Under the pieces are notes generated by a model. The model was given only the letters and a program-made list of their open reading frames with translations, searched no databases and was not told the origin of the DNA. From Campylobacteraceae bacterium (GTDB taxonomy: Bacteria > Campylobacterota > Campylobacteria > Campylobacterales > Sulfurovaceae): a stretch of DNA of 16,351 bases. A program made the translations under genes and the position numbers. Location: the NCBI GenBank assembly GCA_026982175.1, contig JALSHP010000204.1, positions 1-16,351 on the forward strand, in the 5' to 3' direction. This document shows, piece after piece, positions 7,496 through 13,106 of this stretch (the stretch's first letter is position 1; the number at the start of each line of letters is the position of its first letter).

Positions 7496-7810
7496 CTATT
7501 TATGGAGTATGCTAAGAATAGAACTTAAGATAGTGGTGAATTCTTCGAGAGTTTTTGGGGATTGTTCCTTCTCTAGTATTTGAGCAAGTTCGCTTAATCG
7601 TTCCATTCCTAAGGTTGAACTTAATCCTTTTAAAGTATGCATCTCGGTTTTAAAGTCCTCATCTTTGATATTGTAAATATTAAAAGCTTTATAGCGTTCA
7701 ACAAATCTATTTAAAATTTTGAGATAGAGCTGTAGATTATCATTTAAATATTTAAGCCCTAATGTAGTGTTAATATAGGGGGAATCTGGTAGAGTAATCG
7801 TTCTACTCAT
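7496..7810 (-). CDS. Stand-alone HPt phosphotransfer protein
   Basis: 104 residues with an HPt domain. The motif MHTLKGLSSTLG carries the phospho-accepting His58. The N-terminus (TITLPDSPYINTTLGLKYLN, then DNLQLYLKILNRF) closely follows the pattern that opens HPt domains at the C-terminus of large hybrid kinases: an 'LPG-D-GL-R-GN--LY--LL--F' sequence. It would shuttle phosphate between a kinase-linked receiver and a downstream receiver in the cytoplasm. The upstream receiver gene ends 12 bases before the ATG and is in the same frame. AGGA right after that stop gives a good ribosome site, so this gene is translated separately. Likely donors are Asp581 of the hybrid kinase; likely acceptors are the single-domain receiver at 7823 and the OmpR-type regulator at 4240. 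These pairings are inferred from proximity. Confidence 0.93.
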   Translation of the reverse strand: MSRTITLPDSPYINTTLGLKYLNDNLQLYLKILNRFVERYKAFNIYNIKDEDFKTEMHTLKGLSSTLGMERLSELAQILEKEQSPKTLEEFTTILSSILSILHK

Positions 7811-7822
7811 TATTGTTATCCT

Positions 7823-8188
7823 TTAGTTAATATATTTAGAGAAGGTTTGGTAGAGAATTTTAGCCTCAATTGGCTTTGAAAGATGTTCATTCATTCCTAT
7901 TGCTTTGGTTTTAGAGATGTCTTCTCTTGAAGATTTTGAGGTTAAGGCAATAATAGGGACAGTACTATTTTCTGTACGAATGACTTTAGTTGCTTCATAG
8001 CCATCCATAATGGGCATTTCTATATCCATCATTATTAATGAATACTCTTTCTCTCTAGACTTTTTAATGGCTTCTTCACCATTAAAGGCAATATCTACTT
8101 GAATACCACTTCCTTGAAGGATGCCAAGAAAAATCTCTTGATTAATCTCTTGATCTTCTGTAAGTAGTATTACTCTTCCTTTTAGCAT
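7823..8188 (-). CDS. Single-domain receiver protein (CheY/Spo0F-like architecture)
   Basis: 121 residues, all receiver domain: acidic pair Glu11/Asp12, phospho-acceptor Asp55 in LIMMDIEMPIMDG, Thr83 and Lys105 in HLSKPIE. There is no output domain. A hand alignment without gaps to the receiver of the nearby hybrid kinase gives about 62 identities over 116 positions. Shared features include INQEI, DGY, GMN-HL and KPIE-x-x-LYQT. They are therefore close paralogues, probably a local duplication. The sequence resembles the receiver of hybrid kinases more than CheY. The start is the ATG at 8186-8188 with AAGGA 6 bases upstream. It is transcribed with the HPt gene, and a role as intermediate or phosphate sink in the same relay is likely. 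Confidence 0.93.
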   Translation of the reverse strand: MLKGRVILLTEDQEINQEIFLGILQGSGIQVDIAFNGEEAIKKSREKEYSLIMMDIEMPIMDGYEATKVIRTENSTVPIIALTSKSSREDISKTKAIGMNEHLSKPIEAKILYQTFSKYIN

Positions 8189-8200
8189 AAGGATTCCTTA
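8188..8200. repeat. 13-bp palindrome covering the receiver gene's ribosome site
   Basis: TAAGGA-T-TCCTTA is a perfect inverted repeat with a one-base centre. It contains the AAGGA ribosome site of the minus-strand receiver gene and abuts its start codon. As RNA it could only form a short, weak hairpin, so an operator or chance are the alternatives. Confidence 0.35.
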
Positions 8201-8210
8201 GTATTAGATG

Positions 8211-8219
8211 AGTGTATCA
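8211..8219 (-). promoter_or_regulatory. Candidate extended -10 of the receiver-HPt operon
   Basis: The minus strand reads TG-A-TACACT, an extended -10 with four of six matches in the hexamer. It lies about 22 bases before the ATG at 8188. A TATAAA-like sequence further up is an alternative. Confidence 0.35.
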
Positions 8220-8275
8220 TCATTTTTATAATTGAATTGTGAATTTTAACATTAGAATTAGTCTCAAATGTGAAG

Positions 8276-8305
8276 TTTATTATATTTAATATTAAATATA
8301 ATAAA
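8276..8305. repeat. 30-bp perfect palindrome made only of A and T
   Basis: The left arm TTTATTATATTTAAT (8276-8290) is the exact reverse complement of the right arm (8291-8305), with no spacer. It lies midway in the 221-bp gap between the divergent receiver and thioredoxin genes. The pairing stops on both sides at a G/A mismatch. It could be a cruciform or a binding site for a dimeric regulator or nucleoid protein. Confidence 0.7.
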
Positions 8306-8362
8306 ATAAAACACTATTTGAACAATAAATAATATTATTAAAGTTTCTTTAAATCATAACTT

Positions 8363-8371
8363 TGTTATGCT
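8363..8371 (+). promoter_or_regulatory. Extended -10 promoter of the thioredoxin-rhodanese operon
   Basis: TG-T-TATGCT is an extended -10 (four of six in the hexamer) placed 38 bases before the TTG start. The transcript would start near 8378. Confidence 0.45.
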
Positions 8372-8409
8372 ATCACTTTTAGGTAAGATAGATAAGAAAG
8401 GATTAACCA

Positions 8410-9000
8410 TTGAGTAAAATTAAAGTGTTTATATTGTTACTTCTGTTGTTAGGAATTATTGCTCTTTTTGTGCTAATGAATTATGGAAAAAAGATAGGTA
8501 TAGAGGGAACAAAAGCCATCAATTTTATGGCAACTACTAACATTGTATCTACTTCAGATTTTATTTTCCACACGCTCAATGATAAAACGATTGAAATTGA
8601 TGTAGAAGATAAAATCTTTCATATTAAGGGCATGAAAAATAAAACAGTTTTTTTAAAAGTTTTTGGTTGGGATTGTCAATATTGTCAAAAAGAGATTCCA
8701 GAACTTATTAAACTTAAAAAGCAATTAGGGGATGCTTTTGAAGTGCTTGCCATTGAAGCACAGCAACATACAAAAGAGGAGTCTTTAGCTTATATCAAAA
8801 AGTATGGTATCAATTACGATATTATTCCTGGTGAAACGCATGGTGATTTTTATGCTTATCTCCAAGAGAAGTATGGTTGGACAGGTATTATTCCACTGAC
8901 CATAGTTATTTCAAAAGATGGTACTGTTCTTGCTTTTGAGCTAGGGGCTAAATCTTATTCTCTTTCAGAATTAATGAAATCTGCACTACTACGAGAGTAA
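8410..9000 (+). CDS. Membrane-anchored TlpA/ResA-like thioredoxin
   Basis: 196 residues from a TTG start. AAAGGA at 8397-8402 with 7-nt spacing decides this unusual start. An N-terminal hydrophobic segment (residues about 6-23) without a clear cleavage site should anchor the protein in the inner membrane, with the rest in the periplasm. A thioredoxin fold follows. Strand FLKVFGWDCQYC carries the redox pair Cys89/Cys92 in a CQYC motif, followed by the KEIPEL helix. The cis-proline is Pro162 in GIIPLTIVISKDG. The motif and anchor fit the TlpA/ResA group that keeps periplasmic cysteines reduced, for example in cytochrome maturation. No cytochrome genes are nearby. The rhodanese-like gene begins 2 bases after the stop. 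It contains four cysteines after its signal peptide, making it a plausible substrate by proximity. Confidence 0.9.
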   Translation: MSKIKVFILLLLLLGIIALFVLMNYGKKIGIEGTKAINFMATTNIVSTSDFIFHTLNDKTIEIDVEDKIFHIKGMKNKTVFLKVFGWDCQYCQKEIPELIKLKKQLGDAFEVLAIEAQQHTKEESLAYIKKYGINYDIIPGETHGDFYAYLQEKYGWTGIIPLTIVISKDGTVLAFELGAKSYSLSELMKSALLRE

Positions 9001-9002
9001 TA

Positions 9003-9677
9003 ATGAAAAAATATATTGTAGTTGTTACACTTTTTTCTCTCAAACTCCTTTTTGCTCAAACAGATACAGGATGCTCTATTGCTAATATATTAGAGAAATC
9101 TACTAGTAACAGTCTACTTCAAACTCAAGAGGATTTTAACTGTTCGACTGAAGGTGGTAAAACGCTCATTACCCCAAAGATGAAATCGGTTAAAGTACTT
9201 CATGAGAATGAAGAGGTTGTTATTGAACGAACAGTAAAAAGTAAAGCAGAGACCTGTCCTCCTTTTTGTATTCAACCTATAAAGATTAAAGCAGTAAAAA
9301 CAGTAGGTGAATTAGAAGTTTTAGCCTTTATTGATAAACTAAAAGAGAAAAAAGCACGTCTACTTATTGATGTACGAAAAAATATAGATTATTTAGAAGG
9401 TACTATCCCTGGTGCGATTAACTTACCTCTTTTTATGTTAGATGATAAGAGTAAATATCAAAAAGAGGTTTTGGCACTATTAGGGGCAAAAAAAAGAAAC
9501 AATACATGGTCATTTAAAAACGCACAATCATTGCTTATTTTTGGAACATCTGCTCTAAGCAATGATGCCTCTTCTGCTATTAAAAAACTTTTAGAGCTTG
9601 GCTACCCGAGTGAGAAGTTACTCTATTATCGTGATGGGATTAGTCGTTGGAGAGCTTTAGGACTGACAATATATTAA
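9003..9677 (+). CDS. Secreted rhodanese-like protein lacking the catalytic cysteine
   Basis: 224 residues with a signal peptide (MKKYIVVVTLFSLKLLFA, then QTD). The rhodanese domain covers residues about 100-222: VGELEVLAFI, LLIDVRKNIDYLEGTIPGAI, and the closing YYRDGISRWRALGL. In active rhodaneses the loop after strand 'LLIF' begins with the sulfur-carrying Cys. Here it reads GTSALSNDAS (181-190) with no Cys, so sulfur transfer by the usual mechanism is not possible. Four cysteines lie before that domain: Cys24, Cys47, and Cys85/Cys89 in CPPFCIQP. I recall this last motif from other exported rhodanese-like proteins in sulfur-oxidising bacteria, but I could not check this. The gene follows the thioredoxin gene by 2 bases and shares its transcript. 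A structural or binding role is more likely than sulfurtransferase activity. Confidence 0.9.
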   Translation: MKKYIVVVTLFSLKLLFAQTDTGCSIANILEKSTSNSLLQTQEDFNCSTEGGKTLITPKMKSVKVLHENEEVVIERTVKSKAETCPPFCIQPIKIKAVKTVGELEVLAFIDKLKEKKARLLIDVRKNIDYLEGTIPGAINLPLFMLDDKSKYQKEVLALLGAKKRNNTWSFKNAQSLLIFGTSALSNDASSAIKKLLELGYPSEKLLYYRDGISRWRALGLTIY

Positions 9678-10741
9678 TGAAGATATTTATCTGCCTCAAT
9701 GGTTTCAAACTCTTTAGAGACCTCTATGACCTCTAAGGGTTTTACAAATTTTAATTTTTTTAGCTCTTCTGTCTCAACCGTGGCTGTTGGGATGCTCACA
9801 ATACCCTCTTTGGCAAGTTCTTTTTTAGCTGGAACAGCAAAGTGTGTCTCATATTTATTGGATACCGCAACAACACCTAGTTTTTTGACAAATTTTAAAG
9901 GAGCATTCTGATGATTCTCTTTTCTCACTTTAATTGGTTCAAAATATTGTGCATCAGGTGTGCCTAATTTCTCTTTAATCTCAAAAGGTTTAGAGACACC
10001 TACTACTTCTAAGGATGAGGCATGTTGACGCTCATATAAAGCAACTTCTTCTGCTCTGCTAAGTTTGTGTCTCTGGTTTTTAGGGATAAATGTTTTAGCT
10101 AGGGGAGTGTGAACTTTTGTGTTAAGAACTTTTTTGTTTGTGTGAGATACTTTTGTTTTTGAGGCAACTTTTTCTCTTTTGATACTTTTATGTTTTTGAA
10201 GAACTTTTCTTTTTTTAATACTCTTTCTTTTTTGGGCAAGCTTTATTTTCTTGACAACTTTTTTTCTCTTCATAACTTTTGCTCGTTTAGGAACATGTTT
10301 ATTTTTAGTCACTCTCTTTTTAGTAATTCTTTTTTTAGTCACTCTTTTTTTCTCTATCTTCTTTTTACGAACTAATTTTGGCTCGCTTTTTTTCTCTTTT
10401 TGAGTGGGTTCAACGATTGAAATTGTCTCTACTCTTTGAATCTCTTGCTTTATAACCCTCTCTTTTAAGGCGTTTAAAATGAGTTTGGAGACCTCCTCTT
10501 TATCTTTTGTAATACCTACTTTAGACTCACGTGTGGCTACTTTAAGTTGGGATAAAAGGTCTTCTGGTCTTTGGGCTTTTTTCTCTATCTCTATGGCAGG
10601 AATTTTAATGGGTTTTATTTCAACTGGTTTAAGACTCATCGCTTTTTCTTTTTTTTCTATATCTGATGAGTTTAAAAGTAGATAGAGTGATGGGGTAATA
10701 ATAATGATTAAAAAGAGAACTATTTTTTGTACCGTAGTCAC
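9674..10741 (-). CDS. Membrane-anchored lysine-rich repeat protein, unknown function
   Basis: 355 residues from a GTG start, supported by AAAGGA five bases upstream. I do not recognise the family. Residues about 7-24 form a single membrane helix. A low-complexity basic region runs from about 124 to 210. It is dominated by Lys and Arg and includes KKRVT-KKRIT-KKRVT (residues about 131-145). The C-terminal third is less basic and holds three related units: SLEVVGVSKPFEI (243-255), KLGVVAVSNKYET (287-299) and PLEVIEVSKEFET (335-347). The last two are preceded by LKFVK. The fold suggests an anchored protein with a long charged spacer, perhaps spanning the periplasm or binding an anionic polymer, and repeated short strands at the end. 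The four-base TTAA at 9674-9677 is shared with the stop of the convergent rhodanese gene. Real coding is supported by the ribosome site, topology and protein-level repeats. Confidence 0.8.
   Translation of the reverse strand: MTTVQKIVLFLIIIITPSLYLLLNSSDIEKKEKAMSLKPVEIKPIKIPAIEIEKKAQRPEDLLSQLKVATRESKVGITKDKEEVSKLILNALKERVIKQEIQRVETISIVEPTQKEKKSEPKLVRKKKIEKKRVTKKRITKKRVTKNKHVPKRAKVMKRKKVVKKIKLAQKRKSIKKRKVLQKHKSIKREKVASKTKVSHTNKKVLNTKVHTPLAKTFIPKNQRHKLSRAEEVALYERQHASSLEVVGVSKPFEIKEKLGTPDAQYFEPIKVRKENHQNAPLKFVKKLGVVAVSNKYETHFAVPAKKELAKEGIVSIPTATVETEELKKLKFVKPLEVIEVSKEFETIEADKYLH
10302..10346 (-). repeat. Three tandem 15-bp units inside the lysine-rich gene
   Basis: On the plus strand the units are TTTTTAGTCACTCTC, TTTTTAGTAATTCTT and TTTTTAGTCACTCTT, directly adjacent. 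On the minus strand each encodes a five-residue unit of the (K-K-R-V/I-T) type. Units 1 and 3 differ at one base. Being a multiple of three, copy changes would keep the frame, so length variation between strains is plausible. Confidence 0.8.
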
Positions 10742-10767
10742 AGGTATCCTTTGTTTACGTTTTTAAC

Positions 10768-10782
10768 ATTATACAGTATAAA
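10768..10782. promoter_or_regulatory. Overlapping divergent -10 boxes in a 13-bp palindrome
   Basis: TTATAC-A-GTATAA (10769-10781) is a perfect inverted repeat. On the minus strand it contains TATAAT (10768-10773), 27 bases before the GTG of the lysine-rich gene. On the plus strand it contains TATAAA (10777-10782), 55 bases before bioB. Polymerase binding at one would block the other. An alternative bioB -10 is TATAAA at 10787-10792. Confidence 0.4.
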
Positions 10783-10837
10783 CTTTTATAAAATATTTTT
10801 CAGCAACCTCTTCTTTTAAATTCGGAATAATGCGAAT

Positions 10838-11686
10838 ATGAAAAAAGAGATATTTTTATGTGCCATCAATAATATTTTGTCAGGTACCTGTAACGAAGAT
10901 TGTAAATTCTGTACGCAAAGTGTGCGTTATCATGCGGATATTGAACGCTATAACTATAAATCCATAGATACCATTGTTCAAGAGGCAAAAAAAGCAAAGT
11001 CTTATGGGGCATTGGGTTACTGTTTGGTCACGGCAGGGAAAGGCTTAGATGATAAAAAAGTTGACTTTGTCGCACGTACTGCACAGGCGATTAAAGCTGA
11101 AGTTGAAAACTTGAATTTAATCGCTTGTAATGGAACGGCTTCAGTTGAGCAACTACGTTACTTAAAAGAGCATGGGATTGATAGTTATAACCATAACTTG
11201 GAAACCTCTGAAGCCTATTATCCTAGTATCTGTACCACACATAATTGGTCGGAGCGTTATGAGACTTGTCAAAATGCTAAATCAGTAGGCTTACAGCTCT
11301 GTTCAGGAGGTATCTTTGGTATGGGTGAAAGTGCTGAAGATAGAACTTCTTTACTTAATGCCATTGCCTCTTTAAATCCTGAGTCAACACCTTTAAATTT
11401 TTATCATCCTAATAAAGCACTACCTATTAAAACGCGTAATATCTCTCAAGATGAAGCAGTAATTATTGTGCAAAGAGCTAGAAAACTTTTAGGAGACGAT
11501 AAACTCTTGATGGTAGCAGGAGGTAGAGAGTTATTGTTTGATGGTTCTGAAGAATTAATGTTTGAAGCAGGAGCGAATGCCATGGTTATTGGTAACTATT
11601 TGACCACAGTTGGTGACGCACCTCAAAAAGATAAAAAAATGTTAGAACGATTGGGATATGGAGTAGCAACAACTTGCCATGAATGA
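10838..11686 (+). CDS. bioB: Biotin synthase (radical SAM)
   Basis: Inserts sulfur into dethiobiotin to make biotin, the last step of the pathway. 282 residues, shorter than the E. coli enzyme because the N-terminal extension is absent, as in Campylobacter. The radical-SAM cysteines are Cys18, Cys22 and Cys25 (CNEDCKFC). The second iron-sulfur cluster ligands are also present by comparison with E. coli: Cys62 (YCLVTAG), Cys97 (IACNGT), Cys155 (LQLCSGG) and Arg230 (GGRELL). YNHNLETS (117-124) is the conserved substrate and cofactor segment. The ribosome site is weak. No other biotin genes are in the window, and no BirA-type operator is recognised. The 3' end overlaps the next gene by 8 bases, so the two are translationally linked. 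Confidence 0.97.
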   Translation: MKKEIFLCAINNILSGTCNEDCKFCTQSVRYHADIERYNYKSIDTIVQEAKKAKSYGALGYCLVTAGKGLDDKKVDFVARTAQAIKAEVENLNLIACNGTASVEQLRYLKEHGIDSYNHNLETSEAYYPSICTTHNWSERYETCQNAKSVGLQLCSGGIFGMGESAEDRTSLLNAIASLNPESTPLNFYHPNKALPIKTRNISQDEAVIIVQRARKLLGDDKLLMVAGGRELLFDGSEELMFEAGANAMVIGNYLTTVGDAPQKDKKMLERLGYGVATTCHE

Positions 11687-12833
11687 TGGAATTATTGGGG
11701 TTATTTTAGCAATATCGCTTATTCTAGTACTCTCTCCCCATTTTTCACGTCTTATAGGGCTTCCTACTGCACCCATTGAGATTGTTTTAGGTTCAATTTT
11801 AGCTATTCTAGGGATTATTGATACTACGAACAACATATTTTTCCTCATTGCTCATGTTGGTTTTTTATACTTAATGTTTCTTGCAGGACTTGAAGTGAAC
11901 ATTAAAAGTATTTTTAAAATGCCCAAAGCCTATATTGTCCAATCGATTTACTTTTTAATGATTATGTGGGGGTTAGCCCTTCTTTTTGGTTTTACATTCA
12001 ATCTAAATCCTGTACTTATTATGATTTTACCACTCATCTCTATAGGCATCTTAGCAACCCTCTCCAAAGAGTATGGAAAAGAGGCACGTTGGATTAAATT
12101 GTCTTTTTTGATAGGAACAATAGGAGAGGTGTTAAGCATTATCGCCCTTACCATTTTTGAAGCCTCTTCTAATGTGTCAGGACTGCATGAACTCTTTTCA
12201 AAAATTGGACTGCTTTTGGTGTTTTTATTGGCTATTTGGATTCTTTATCTAATCTTTAAAACACTTTTTTGGTGGCACCCTGAATTAAAAACAATCTTAA
12301 TGCCAAACAACAATGTCTCTGATGGAAAATATCAAGATGTACGTCTTGCGATGGGTATCTTTTTTATTATGATTTCTATTATGTTGAAGCTTCATCTTGA
12401 GGTAGCATTTGGTTCATTTATTGCAGGGGTTTTTATTGCGACTTTTTTTCATCATCATCAAGAGCTTGAAGAAAAAATCGCCTCTTTTGGATTTGGTTTT
12501 TTAGTTCCCATATTTTTTGTCTATGTTGGGGCATCATTTGATTTGAAAAATATTTTTATAGTAGAAGTATTAGAGATAACCATTATCTTACTATTTTCGA
12601 TGTTTGCTATTCGTATCGTTGCTGCATTTATTTTGTCATTTATTACCAATAAACGACAAGTACTTTTAATTGCATTTGCACTCTCGATGCCATTAACACT
12701 CATGATAGCCGTTGCGACCATCGCTTATGAGAGTAGTAGTATTGTAGAGTTTGAATATTATGCCGTTATTTTGGCAAGTTTATTAGAAGTGATTATTTCT
12801 ATGATTGTTATTAAGAAATTAGTGAAACAGTAA
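11679..12833 (+). CDS. CPA2-family cation/proton antiporter (KefB/NapA type)
   Basis: 384 residues and strongly hydrophobic, with about 10-12 membrane helices and almost no soluble part. It starts 8 bases inside bioB. The family signature FLAGLEVNIK (residues about 67-76) is clear, preceded by a helix pattern with LPTAPIEIVLGSILA. The repeat half carries GTIGEVLSIIAL, with Glu150 where many members have an Asp or Asp pair. The later segment AFGSFIAGVFIA, then FGFGFLVPIFFVYVGASFDL, is typical of the Na+/H+ exchanger Pfam family. There is no RCK/TrkA-N domain after the membrane part, so it is not a full KefB or KefC. It should exchange Na+ or K+ for H+ across the inner membrane. The ion is not known from sequence. 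The co-transcription with bioB is probably not functional. Confidence 0.9.
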   Translation: MNDGIIGVILAISLILVLSPHFSRLIGLPTAPIEIVLGSILAILGIIDTTNNIFFLIAHVGFLYLMFLAGLEVNIKSIFKMPKAYIVQSIYFLMIMWGLALLFGFTFNLNPVLIMILPLISIGILATLSKEYGKEARWIKLSFLIGTIGEVLSIIALTIFEASSNVSGLHELFSKIGLLLVFLLAIWILYLIFKTLFWWHPELKTILMPNNNVSDGKYQDVRLAMGIFFIMISIMLKLHLEVAFGSFIAGVFIATFFHHHQELEEKIASFGFGFLVPIFFVYVGASFDLKNIFIVEVLEITIILLFSMFAIRIVAAFILSFITNKRQVLLIAFALSMPLTLMIAVATIAYESSSIVEFEYYAVILASLLEVIISMIVIKKLVKQ

Positions 12834-12836
12834 AGC

Positions 12837-13106
12837 TTAATGTGCATCTACCCATTCAAGGTACTCTTTATGCATTTTAGCATTTTGATGTTTGAGTACC
12901 TCTATATCTTTGTTTAGTTGAACTTCTTTATGTCGTAAGTCTTCTAAAACCCGTAATGAGTGGTCGCCAAAAAGTAGTGTTGCAATATAGATACCCAATA
13001 CCATGACAATGATGGCCGTTAAAAGAAATACCTTAAAAGAGAGACCAATGAGCCTCTCAAGCTTTTCAATAAAAGGTGCAATATCTTCTTGAACTGAAAA
13101 TTTCAT
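12837..13106 (-). CDS. Small membrane coiled-coil protein, FtsB/DivIC-like
   Basis: 89 residues with one membrane helix (about 23-46). A coiled coil follows (about 50-84: LRVLEDLRHKEVQLNKDIEV, then LKHQNAKMHKEYLEW). This is the layout of the septum formation initiator family (FtsB/DivIC), which links division proteins in the periplasm. The 22-residue cytoplasmic N-terminus is longer than in E. coli FtsB. Its ATG touches the eno stop codon directly (TAG-ATG), so translation is coupled to eno. In the Campylobacter genomes I recall, a small gene of this kind also follows eno. The stop lies 3 bases from that of the convergent antiporter. The division role is an inference from architecture and position. 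Confidence 0.85.
   Translation of the reverse strand: MKFSVQEDIAPFIEKLERLIGLSFKVFLLTAIIVMVLGIYIATLLFGDHSLRVLEDLRHKEVQLNKDIEVLKHQNAKMHKEYLEWVDAH

Noticed and set aside
7811..7825. A sequencing error splitting one receiver-HPt gene
   Set aside because: The HPt gene has its own well-placed AGGA ribosome site and ATG, so separate genes are the simpler reading; the shared frame is reported as a finding instead.
10302..10346. CRISPR-like direct repeats
   Set aside because: The units are directly adjacent without spacers and encode an in-frame KKRVT peptide repeat.
10190..10375. Phe/Ser-rich plus-strand frame opposite the lysine-rich gene
   Set aside because: Lys-rich codons read backwards give Phe and Leu codons. 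The minus-strand frame has a ribosome site, an anchor and repeats, and this one has none.
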